The notes beneath the pieces were generated by a model. The model ran no database searches. It saw only the letters and a program-made list of their open reading frames with translations, and was not told the DNA's origin. A stretch of DNA of 16,536 bases from Eubacterium sp. (GTDB lineage: Bacteria > Bacillota_A > Clostridia > Lachnospirales > Lachnospiraceae): positions 1 through 16,536 of the forward strand of contig JAMPGN010000078.1 of assembly GCA_023663915.1 (NCBI GenBank), read 5' to 3'. This document shows positions 1 through 6,662 of this stretch, piece by piece. The translations under genes were made by a program, and so were the position numbers. Every line of letters starts with the position of its first letter. Position 1 is the stretch's first letter.

Positions 1-146
1 CTTGCGCTGTAACTTGCCATACCGAGCAGGCTGTAAAACCCCATACCAACGAGTCCGCTGGAAGCAACCATAATAATCTGCCACAATTTCGCCCGGCGAT
101 ACTGTACGCCGCCGGTTTCACTTTGACCTGATGTGTTTTGAGACAT
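1..146 (-). CDS. MFS/GPH-type transporter, N-terminal fragment
   Basis: Only the first 48 codons are in the window; the gene runs leftward off the edge. The ATG at 146-144 follows an AGGAGG ribosome binding site at about 154-159. The protein begins with a short polar stretch (MSQNTSGQSETGG), then YRRAKLWQI, then a hydrophobic segment typical of transmembrane helix 1. The YRRAK/WQI start before helix 1 resembles clostridial sugar:cation symporters of the glycoside-pentoside-hexuronide (GPH) family and other MFS carriers. Substrate cannot be judged from so little sequence. It is divergent from the TetR/AraC pair that starts at 362, a common arrangement for a transporter and its regulators, so regulation by one or both is a reasonable inference. 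Confidence 0.6.
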   Translation of the reverse strand, partial: MSQNTSGQSETGGVQYRRAKLWQIIMVASSGLVGMGFYSLLGMASYSA

Positions 147-199
147 AGCAAAATCCTCCTTTAAAGTATAATCAACTGACTCCAATTTCTTTTAAATGG

Positions 200-233
200 A
201 TTATAAAACAAAGCAGTACCCCCCCCCGTTCAA
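200..233 (-). promoter_or_regulatory. Candidate promoter of the leftward transporter with a poly-G spacer
   Basis: On the minus strand a perfect TATAAT lies at 205-200 and a TTGAAC (4 of 6 to TTGACA) at 233-228. The spacer is 22 bp, about 5 bp longer than optimal, and includes nine consecutive G:C pairs (219-227). No better -35 is visible at 16-18 bp. The -10 is about 55 bp from the transporter start codon. Slippage in the tract would alter the spacing. Confidence 0.45.
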
Positions 234-288
234 TTTTTCACTATTTCATTCGTTTTTTAAGGAATCTAAACAATTACTTCTATTATGT

Positions 289-318
289 TTGACAGCCTAA
301 CATTATGTTTGCTATAAT
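289..318 (+). promoter_or_regulatory. Promoter of the TetR-AraC regulator pair
   Basis: Perfect TTGACA (289-294) and perfect TATAAT (313-318) are separated by 18 bp. The start codon at 362 is about 40 bp downstream. ATTATGTTTG occurs twice, at 282-291 and 302-311, exactly 20 bp apart. TATGTT (304-309) and AACATA (319-324) form an inverted repeat that straddles the -10 box, a likely place for an autoregulatory TetR operator. Confidence 0.75.
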
Positions 319-361
319 AACATATAGACAGAAAATGACTGCACAAAAGGAAGAATTTCAT

Positions 362-1030
362 ATGGACAAAAATACTGCCGCCTACCGAAGAATGGACAAA
401 GTCATTCTGAATGCGTTTATTGAAATCGCACAGGAGACGCCCTTTGAAAACATAACCGTACAGAAAATCGCGGATGCCGCCCTTGTCAGCCGGTACACGT
501 TCTATGCACATTTTCATGATAAGTATGAGGTAGCCGAAAGGATACAGGACGAATTATGCCAGGAGTTTACCTGCCTGATTCAGAAGGAACTGCCCACCAT
601 CAACGCCGCAAAAGTACCGGCATCGGATTCCCGGCAGATGCGAAACATGGCAATTCTTGATTTTTACCGGAAACATTCCTTCCAAACACGGGCGATCATC
701 AATATCCATACCGAGACAATCGACCTTACAGGACGGCTGAAAACCTTTCTTGCCGAAAATTATCAGTCAAGAGTCCCGGAGCATGAAAACCTTGATCTGG
801 AAGCCAATCTCTACGCTAATATGGCAATGACCCTTTCCGAATATTACTTCACAAATGCCGGCGCACCGCTTGACCATAAAGCGATCACTTCTTCCTATAT
901 ATATACTTTTTTATATGCGCTCGGCATACACGACGAGCAGATGATTCAGAAAGAATATAACCGGTTCATGCAGATGAAGTACCCGGATGATTCTTTCAAG
1001 CCGCATCACGCAGAAACGAGGAACGTATGA
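362..1030 (+). CDS. TetR/AcrR-family transcriptional regulator
   Basis: This 222-aa protein has the usual TetR size. The helix-turn-helix is at about residues 30-53, including ITVQKIADAALVSRYTFYAHF, followed by the DKYEV stretch typical of the linker into the ligand-binding domain. The remaining 160 residues are the variable helical ligand/dimer domain, which gives no hint of the effector. The ATG at 362 was chosen because AAAAGGAAG lies just upstream (345-353) and because the TetR domain begins soon after; an in-frame ATG at 305 falls inside the promoter, upstream of the -10. Its stop overlaps the next start (ATGA at 1027-1030), so it is translationally coupled to the AraC gene. It probably regulates itself and the divergent transporter. 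Confidence 0.9.
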   Translation: MDKNTAAYRRMDKVILNAFIEIAQETPFENITVQKIADAALVSRYTFYAHFHDKYEVAERIQDELCQEFTCLIQKELPTINAAKVPASDSRQMRNMAILDFYRKHSFQTRAIINIHTETIDLTGRLKTFLAENYQSRVPEHENLDLEANLYANMAMTLSEYYFTNAGAPLDHKAITSSYIYTFLYALGIHDEQMIQKEYNRFMQMKYPDDSFKPHHAETRNV

Positions 1031-2247
1031 ATATTCGAGAAAAATTGGATTTTTTTCAACAACTGATTCAATGCAATTATGAACTTCCCCTCCACAGCTA
1101 TCCGCCGGAGCTGATCTTGTCCCACACCGGCATACCGCAGGATTCCGGTTTAAGCGAGGACGATGCCCTGGTTCTTTTAAGTTTAGAATCCCCCATTCGG
1201 AAGCACATAGAGAGCAGACAGCGCACCCCTTTGTTTATTGATGACCATCTGGGATTAATCTGGATTGCCGCATTTGAATATGAAAACGATCTTCTGTGCG
1301 GCATTCACACATTAGGCCCCGCCTATTCCGGCAGGAACACTTACCAGAACATCAAGAAAGACTTAGACCGCCATAACCTTTCCGTCAGTAACCGGATAAA
1401 AGTGTTCAAGCTTCTTGACCATATTCCGATTATTCCCACTAACCAGCTCTTTCAGTATGCAGTCATGCTGCACTATTGCGTTACTGGCGTGCGGATCACC
1501 ACAAACGACCTTCATTTTTCGGGTGAAGCCGCACAGACTCCCTCTTCTTCCGAAATAAACTTAATTTCCGAGGAACACCGGGGAATCTGGCTTGCCGAAC
1601 AGGAACTTATGGACATGCTGCGCAAAGGAAATCCCGACTATCTGAATGCCCTTGCACATTCCAACAGTCTGAGCAACGGTCCCCGCTATGACATAGGCGA
1701 TTCCCTGCGCAAAGCAAAGTCAGATTCCATCGTCCTTCTGACGCTCTGCTCCAGAGCCGCCATCGAAGGCGGTCTGAACCCTTCCGTTGCCTATACGCTC
1801 AACGACTACTATATGCAGATGATCGAGGACTGTAAAAACATTTCCGAGACATCCGCCACATGCAGTACCTTTATGGAAGATTATGTACAGCACGTCCGGC
1901 AGGAACAGGAGAAATCCACCGTTTCCGGGCAGATCAAAATGATCTGCGACTACATTTCCATGCATATCAAAGAAAAATTATCCATCGCCCAGCTTGCTAA
2001 GCAGGCTGGCTACACAGAGTACTATTTCTCCCATAAATTCAAAAATGAGATGGGATGCAGTGTGGCGGATTACATCAAACGTGAAAAAATCCGGCAGGCG
2101 AAACTGCTGCTCTCCGGAACGAAAATGAACATTCAGGAAATCAGTGATGAATTGTCCTTTGGCTCAAGAAGCTATTTTTCCTCCTCCTTCCAGAAAGAAA
2201 CCGGTCTCTCACCCAGCGAGTACCGGGAGAAAAATATGAAAATCTAG
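1027..2247 (+). CDS. AraC-family transcriptional regulator (second gene of the TetR-AraC operon)
   Basis: This is a 406-aa protein. The C-terminal ~100 residues (about 303-406) carry the two AraC helix-turn-helix motifs: the first around LSIAQLAKQAGYTEYYFSHKF, the second around MNIQEISDELSFGSRSYFSS, ending with the family signature FQKETGLSPSEYRE. The N-terminal ~300 residues are not an obvious AraC cupin. They contain a segment ending in an LGPAYSGR motif (about residues 95-103) and resemble in layout the N-terminus of the AraC protein at 14793-16058, suggesting the same class of sensor domain. The gene overlaps the TetR stop by ATGA, so the two regulators are made together. No two-component receiver domain is present. 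The signal is unknown; the divergent transporter is the obvious target. Confidence 0.88.
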   Translation: MNIREKLDFFQQLIQCNYELPLHSYPPELILSHTGIPQDSGLSEDDALVLLSLESPIRKHIESRQRTPLFIDDHLGLIWIAAFEYENDLLCGIHTLGPAYSGRNTYQNIKKDLDRHNLSVSNRIKVFKLLDHIPIIPTNQLFQYAVMLHYCVTGVRITTNDLHFSGEAAQTPSSSEINLISEEHRGIWLAEQELMDMLRKGNPDYLNALAHSNSLSNGPRYDIGDSLRKAKSDSIVLLTLCSRAAIEGGLNPSVAYTLNDYYMQMIEDCKNISETSATCSTFMEDYVQHVRQEQEKSTVSGQIKMICDYISMHIKEKLSIAQLAKQAGYTEYYFSHKFKNEMGCSVADYIKREKIRQAKLLLSGTKMNIQEISDELSFGSRSYFSSSFQKETGLSPSEYREKNMKI

Positions 2248-2265
2248 GCGTAGGAATTTCCTATA
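2248..2265. repeat. 18-bp intergenic repeat, copy 1
   Basis: GCGTAGGAATTTCCTATA lies directly after the AraC stop codon. It matches, in inverted orientation, 17 of 18 bases at 11963-11980, in front of the symporter gene. Both copies are intergenic, which suggests a dispersed intergenic element rather than coding similarity. Confidence 0.55.
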
Positions 2266-2269
2266 ACAT

Positions 2270-2313
2270 AAAAAGAACCCGTCCTTCAAAATCTTCTCGA
2301 AGTCCGGGTTCTT
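2270..2313 (-). terminator. Intrinsic terminator of the glucuronate operon
   Basis: AAGAACCCG (2273-2281) pairs with CGGGTTCTT (2305-2313), and the stem continues with CTTC (2284-2287) and GAAG (2299-2302) across a 2x2 internal loop. On the minus strand the stem is followed by TTTTTA, which fits an intrinsic terminator about 80 bp past the uxaC stop. The plus-strand side is T-rich but weaker, so it may work both ways. Confidence 0.75.
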
Positions 2314-2370
2314 ATTCATTCTTATTAGGAAATTATTCCGCTCTTCCGAGTTCGCGAAGCGAATCTCGCA

Positions 2371-2394
2371 ATCGAGCATCAGCTCGATTTTTTT
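2371..2394 (+). terminator. Intrinsic terminator of the TetR-AraC operon
   Basis: ATCGAGC (2371-2377), a 4-base loop and GCTCGAT (2382-2388) form a 7-bp stem running straight into seven T on the plus strand. It overlaps the last bases of uxaC (stop at 2393-2395), so the two convergent operons end on top of each other. A second small hairpin, TTCGC-GAA-GCGAA, lies just upstream at 2351-2363. Confidence 0.8.
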
Positions 2395-3799
2395 ACTCTA
2401 TAGAAAACTCAAAATATCTCTTCGCATTCTCATAAGAGATTCCTTTAACAATCTTTTCCAGAGCTTTCTCATCGGACGGGTACTCTCCGTTCTCAACCCA
2501 GCCACCAATCAATTCACACATGATCCGGCGGAAATATTCATGCCGCGTATACGACAGGAAACTCCTAGAATCGGTGAGCATACCAACGAAATTCCCCAGA
2601 AGCCCCAGACTCGCCAGCGAAGTCATCTGCTCCCTCATGCCTGTCTTATGGTCATTAAACCACCAGGCACTTCCCTGCTGGATTTTGCCAGCGCAGGAAC
2701 CATCCTGGAAACAACCAATGATCGTCCCAATCGCAGCATTGTCAATCGGATTTAAGGAATAGAGAATCGTCTTCGGCAGTCCACCGCCTAATTCCATCGC
2801 ATTTAAACAATCCGCAAGCTCTGCTGACGGTGTATCAGAATAAATACAGTCTATACCCGCATCCGCCCCAATCCTACGGTAGATCACCTCATTGTTATCA
2901 CGTTTTACCCCGTAATGGAGCTGCATCACCCAACCGCGCTTCCGATATTCTTTTGCCACAGCTAACAAAAATGCCGTCTTAAAAATTCTTTCCTCCGCAG
3001 CAGTCACGCTCTCCCCCGCCAACCGTTTTGCAAAAACCGCTTCCACTTCTTCTTTTGCTGCCGGAGCATACATAACATAGGCAATCCCATGATCCGAGAC
3101 GTTACACCCCTTATCGGCAAAATAATCCATACGTCGGCTGAGGGCCTCTGTCAGATCTTCAAAACTCTTGATCGTAACCCCCGATACTTCTCCGAGTTTG
3201 TCCAGATAATCTGTATAATCTGCCTTTTCCAGGTTCATCGCCCGATCGGGTCTCCATGCCGGAAGTACCTTGATGTCAAAACTCGTATCCTCTGCAATCT
3301 TCTGGTGCCATTCGAGAGAATCCACCGGATCGTCCGTCGTACAAACCAGTTTCACATTAGAACACTGCATCATTTTACGGGCTGTCAAACCACCCTGCAG
3401 CTTGGCATTACATATCTGCCACACTTCCTCCGCAGTATCCGCACACAGATATCCTTCATAGCCAAAAAATCTCTTGAGTTCCAGATGACTCCAATGATAC
3501 AGCGGATTTCCGATTGCCATCTCCAACGTCTCCGCCCACTTCTGGAACTTCTCGCGATCGGTAGCGTCTCCAGTAATATATCGCTCTTCCACGCCGTTAG
3601 AACGCATCTGCCGCCATTTATAATGGTCTCCACCGAGCCACACCTGCGCAATATTGTCGTATTTCGTATCCTCATAGATCTCCTGCGGGCTTAAGTGGCA
3701 ATGATAATCAATGATCGGCATTTTTTCCGCATAGTCGTGATACAAATGCTGTGCGGTCTGCGTGCTGAGCAGAAAATCTTCATCTAAAAATTTCTTCAT
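2393..3799 (-). CDS. uxaC: Glucuronate isomerase (uronate isomerase UxaC)
   Basis: UxaC isomerises D-glucuronate to D-fructuronate (and D-galacturonate to D-tagaturonate) in the cytoplasm. The 468-aa product is the usual length (E. coli UxaC is 470 aa). The N-terminus has the amidohydrolase-fold metal motif DYHCHLSP (residues 31-38, H33 and H35). Further in are MQLHYGVKRDNN and DTPSAELADC, typical of the family, and the C-terminus has LTDSRSFLSYTRHEYFRR. The start at 3799 gives MKKFLDEDFLL, with GGAAAGG upstream; longer in-frame starts would translate the repeat array and are rejected. It is the last gene of the nine-gene operon, 188 bp after kdgK. No altronate genes accompany it, so glucuronate is the likely physiological substrate. 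Confidence 0.95.
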   Translation of the reverse strand: MKKFLDEDFLLSTQTAQHLYHDYAEKMPIIDYHCHLSPQEIYEDTKYDNIAQVWLGGDHYKWRQMRSNGVEERYITGDATDREKFQKWAETLEMAIGNPLYHWSHLELKRFFGYEGYLCADTAEEVWQICNAKLQGGLTARKMMQCSNVKLVCTTDDPVDSLEWHQKIAEDTSFDIKVLPAWRPDRAMNLEKADYTDYLDKLGEVSGVTIKSFEDLTEALSRRMDYFADKGCNVSDHGIAYVMYAPAAKEEVEAVFAKRLAGESVTAAEERIFKTAFLLAVAKEYRKRGWVMQLHYGVKRDNNEVIYRRIGADAGIDCIYSDTPSAELADCLNAMELGGGLPKTILYSLNPIDNAAIGTIIGCFQDGSCAGKIQQGSAWWFNDHKTGMREQMTSLASLGLLGNFVGMLTDSRSFLSYTRHEYFRRIMCELIGGWVENGEYPSDEKALEKIVKGISYENAKRYFEFSIE

Positions 3800-3854
3800 C
3801 ACTTCCATCCTTTCCGAACAGTGAAAACTTCTTCGTCCATTCTGTCCTACGCCG

Positions 3855-4011
3855 CTGCTTGACGCTGTACTCTTAGCATCTACGCCCACGCCATCACTTG
3901 ACGCTGCGCACCTTACACTAACACTGCCACTTAACGCTGTACTCCTGCGCCCGCAACGCCGTCTAACGCTGACTCTTGCACTAGCACTTAACGCTGTACT
4001 CTTGCGCCCGC
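3855..4011. repeat. Degenerate direct-repeat array between kdgK and uxaC
   Basis: A core CTT(G/A)ACGCTG or close variant recurs five times, with ACGCTG at 3862, 3901, 3934, 3966 and 3991; spacing is irregular (39, 33, 32, 25 bp). The best copies, 3928-3954 and 3985-4011, match at 26 of 27 bases. The right-hand copy includes the kdgK stop codon (3988-3990), so the array overlaps the kdgK 3' end and fills most of the kdgK-uxaC gap. There is no regular spacer structure and no coding evidence. Confidence 0.75.
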
Positions 4012-5085
4012 GCCGCCCATAAGAGCTTCAACTTCTTTCAAGCTTGCCATCGTCGTATCGCCCGGCGTCGTCATTGCCAGTGCACCATGCGCCGCACCAT
4101 ACTCAACCGCTTTCTGGGCATCCTGTGTCGCCATCAGCCCATACACCAGACCGGACGCGAAAGAATCACCGCCGCCCACACGATCCATGATCTCAAGATC
4201 CTGATAGTCTTTTGCCTTATAGATTTCGCCATCCGCCCAGCAGATCGCGCTCCAGTCATTGACCGTAGCCGTCTTTACCTTGCGCAGGGTGGTCGCCACC
4301 ACCTTAAAATTCGGATATACTTTCGCCGCTTCGTTAATCATCTTCTTGTAGCCATCCAGATTTAGTTCCTTGAGCTGGCTATCATTTCCCTCGACCTCGA
4401 ATCCAAGACATGCTGTGAAGTCCTCCTCGTTGCCGATCATCACATCGACATACTGTGCAATCTCTTTGTTGACTTCCTGCGCCTTCGTAAGTCCGCCGAT
4501 TGCACTCCACATCGAAGGACGATAATTAAGGTCATAAGATACGATCGTGCCGTATTTCTTCGCCGTCTTGATCGCTTCAAGCACAGTCGCGCAGGACTGC
4601 TCGGAGAGCGCCGCATAGATACCGCCAGTATGCAGCCAACGTGCCCCAAGCGTTCCGAAGATATATTCAAAGTCGAAATCTTCCGGTTTTGCCTTCGAGA
4701 TCGCCGTATTGGCACGGTCAGAGCATCCTACCGCCCCGCGTATGCCAAATCCGCGCTCCGTAAAATTAATTCCATTCCTGCATACCCTGCCGATTCCATC
4801 TGTCGGCATCCATTTGATCAACGACGTATCCACGCCGCCCTGCAAAATAAAGTCTTCCATCAGTTTTCCGACCTCATTGTCCGCGAATGCAGTGAGCACA
4901 GCGGTTTTGAGTCCGAAGCATCTTCTGAGTCCGCGCACCACGTTATATTCTCCGCCGCCTTCCCATGCCCGGAAACTTCTGGCTGTACGGATTCTTCCCT
5001 CACCCGGATCAAGTCGGAGCATCACTTCTCCAAGAGAAACTGCATCATACCTACATTCTTCTGCTGGTCTTAACTTTAACTCCAT
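3988..5085 (-). CDS. kdgK: 2-keto-3-deoxygluconate kinase (PfkB family)
   Basis: This cytoplasmic enzyme phosphorylates 2-keto-3-deoxygluconate with ATP to give KDPG. The 365-aa protein is a PfkB/ribokinase-fold sugar kinase. It has an N-terminal SLGEVMLRLDPGE strand, a substrate-side EGGGEYNV loop (residues 42-49), GNEEDF (218-223), and the anion-hole/catalytic signature DRVGGGDSFASG (301-312) with D307 as the expected catalytic base. KDG specificity is inferred mainly from its position directly after eda in a complete uronate operon. ATG 5085 is preferred: AGGAGG sits 6 bp upstream and overlaps the eda stop. An ATG at 5091 abuts that site and is less likely. The 3' end runs into the degenerate repeat array, with its stop inside a repeat copy. 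Confidence 0.9.
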   Translation of the reverse strand: MELKLRPAEECRYDAVSLGEVMLRLDPGEGRIRTARSFRAWEGGGEYNVVRGLRRCFGLKTAVLTAFADNEVGKLMEDFILQGGVDTSLIKWMPTDGIGRVCRNGINFTERGFGIRGAVGCSDRANTAISKAKPEDFDFEYIFGTLGARWLHTGGIYAALSEQSCATVLEAIKTAKKYGTIVSYDLNYRPSMWSAIGGLTKAQEVNKEIAQYVDVMIGNEEDFTACLGFEVEGNDSQLKELNLDGYKKMINEAAKVYPNFKVVATTLRKVKTATVNDWSAICWADGEIYKAKDYQDLEIMDRVGGGDSFASGLVYGLMATQDAQKAVEYGAAHGALAMTTPGDTTMASLKEVEALMGGAGARVQR

Positions 5086-5095
5086 CGCCATCCTC

Positions 5096-5737
5096 CTATT
5101 TTCTGATCTCTGCAACTAACTGTACGGCTTCTTTCGTCATCGCCTGGATTTCATCAAACTTGCCCGCTTTTACGAGATCGCCCTTTACCATCCAGCTTCC
5201 ACCGCATGCAATAATTCTGTCATAATTTAAATAACTTGCAAGATTTCCTGCATTTACACCACCTGTAGGCATAAATTTCAATCCGGTAAAAGGAGCCGCT
5301 AACGCTTTGATCGTGGAAACTCCACCAAACTGCTCCGCTGGGAAGAATTTGACTACTTTTAAGCCCCTTTTGACTGCCTGTGACACCTCCGAAGGTGTGA
5401 TACATCCCGGAAATACCGGAATCTCTTTTTCCAGACAATAATCTACGACTTCGGGGTCAAAGCCGGGACTCACGATAAATTTCGCTCCCGCTCCAACTGC
5501 CTGATCTACCTGCTTTATGCTGAGAACCGTTCCCGCCCCCACCAGCATATCCGGATAGGCTTCGGTCATTGCACGGATTGATTCTTCCGCCGCCGCCGTG
5601 CGGAAAGTCACTTCCGCGCAGGGCAGCCCACCCTCACAGAGCGCCTTCGCAAGAGGAACCGCATCCCCCGCGTCCTCCAAAACCACCACTGGCACCACGC
5701 CTAACTCTTGCACTTGTTTTATCATTTCATCATTCAT
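5096..5737 (-). CDS. eda: KDPG/KHG aldolase
   Basis: The enzyme cleaves 2-keto-3-deoxy-6-phosphogluconate to pyruvate and glyceraldehyde-3-phosphate, the last step of the hexuronate route. The 213-aa length equals that of E. coli Eda. Catalytic residues are visible: the general acid/base E42 with R46 in AEVTFRT (41-47), and the Schiff-base lysine K130 in VVKFFPAEQFGG. The phosphate-binding strands VGAGTVL and MPTGGVN and the late ACGGSWMV are typical of the TIM-barrel class I family. GAAGGAGA lies 9 bp upstream of the start. It is 36 bp after the SDR gene and 10 bp before kdgK, consistent with one mRNA. Confidence 0.95.
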   Translation of the reverse strand: MNDEMIKQVQELGVVPVVVLEDAGDAVPLAKALCEGGLPCAEVTFRTAAAEESIRAMTEAYPDMLVGAGTVLSIKQVDQAVGAGAKFIVSPGFDPEVVDYCLEKEIPVFPGCITPSEVSQAVKRGLKVVKFFPAEQFGGVSTIKALAAPFTGLKFMPTGGVNAGNLASYLNYDRIIACGGSWMVKGDLVKAGKFDEIQAMTKEAVQLVAEIRK

Positions 5738-5773
5738 GCTATGTTTCTCCTTCTATTTCCTAAAAACTCCACT

Positions 5774-6619
5774 TTATACGCCCGAATAAGATGCGAAACC
5801 TGCGTCGATCGGAAGCACAACACCTGTTATCGCGCTCGCCGCTTTGTCGTCACAAAGGAAGAATACGCCGCCGAGAAGTTCTTCGCTCTCCACAAAACGT
5901 CCTGTCGGTGTGCCACTTAAGATCTTGTGGGAACGCGCTGTCGGTGTGCCATCCTCATTAAACAGAAGTTTGCGGTTCTGGTTGGATACCAGGAATCCGG
6001 GTGCAATCGCGTTACAGCGGATGCCTGTGCCGGCAAAGTGTGTTGCCAACCATTGTGTGAAGTTGGAAACCGCCGCCTTCGCGCCAGAGTATGCCGGAAT
6101 CTTAGTCAACGGAATATAAGCGTTCATGGAAGAAATATTCAAGATACAACCCGACTTTCTCTCTACCATGTCTTTTGCAAATACCTGCGTCGGCAGAAGT
6201 GTCCCCTGGAAATTCAGCTTGAACACGAAATCCACTCCATTTGCGTCGAGGTCAAAGAAAGTTTTCTGCCCTTCAACTGCCTCATGCTGATATTCGTTGT
6301 CCGTCGTCGCACGTGGATTGTTGCCGCCCGCACCGTTTACAAGAATGTCGCAGGGACCTAGATCAGCCAATACCTGCTCGTGAACCTGCGCTAACGCTTC
6401 CGGCTCTAATACATTCGCTTTATAACCTTCACAGATAAATCCTTCCGCCTTACAGGAATCAGCCAATGCCTTAACGCTCTCTTCATTTAAATCCAACGCT
6501 GCAACCTTCGCGCCCGCCTGCGCAAACGCTTTCGCCATCGTACCACACAGCACGCCGCCCGCGCCTGTCACGACTACTACCTTGCCTGTAAAGTCTATAT
6601 TTAATGGGAGTTCCATCAT
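5774..6619 (-). CDS. uxuB: SDR-family D-mannonate oxidoreductase (fructuronate reductase)
   Basis: The predicted reaction is NAD(P)H-dependent reduction of D-fructuronate to D-mannonate. The 281-aa protein is a short-chain dehydrogenase: cofactor loop TGAGGVLCG (18-26), an acidic residue after the second strand (ALDLNEE), NGAGGNNP (95-102), and a catalytic Ser-Tyr-Lys set in NISSMNAY (S163/S164) and AYSGAK (Y177, K181). It resembles the SDR-type UxuB (YjmF) of B. subtilis rather than the larger mannitol-dehydrogenase-type UxuB of E. coli. Specificity is inferred from its position between uxuA and eda. The paired ATGs at 6619 and 6616 follow AAAGGA by about 12 bp; an earlier ATG at 6649 lies upstream of that site and is less likely. 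Confidence 0.85.
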   Translation of the reverse strand: MMELPLNIDFTGKVVVVTGAGGVLCGTMAKAFAQAGAKVAALDLNEESVKALADSCKAEGFICEGYKANVLEPEALAQVHEQVLADLGPCDILVNGAGGNNPRATTDNEYQHEAVEGQKTFFDLDANGVDFVFKLNFQGTLLPTQVFAKDMVERKSGCILNISSMNAYIPLTKIPAYSGAKAAVSNFTQWLATHFAGTGIRCNAIAPGFLVSNQNRKLLFNEDGTPTARSHKILSGTPTGRFVESEELLGGVFFLCDDKAASAITGVVLPIDAGFASYSGV

Positions 6620-6662
6620 AATTAAAATCCATCCTTTCTTTTCTATCATTCATTGACATATA

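Noticed and set aside
266..517. 83-aa minus-strand reading frame over the TetR promoter
   Set aside because: It runs through a consensus promoter and antisense to the TetR gene, without any supporting signal.
3089..3694. 201-aa plus-strand reading frame
   Set aside because: Antisense to uxaC, with no start signals and composition typical of a complementary-strand artefact.
3800..3889. Longer in-frame start for uxaC that adds 30 residues
   Set aside because: The extension translates the degenerate repeat array, has no ribosome binding site, and makes the protein longer than the family; MKKFLDEDFLL at 3799 matches the expected N-terminus.
3855..4011. Possible CRISPR array
   Set aside because: Repeat units are degenerate, spacing is irregular (25-39 bp), there are no unique spacers of constant length and no cas genes.
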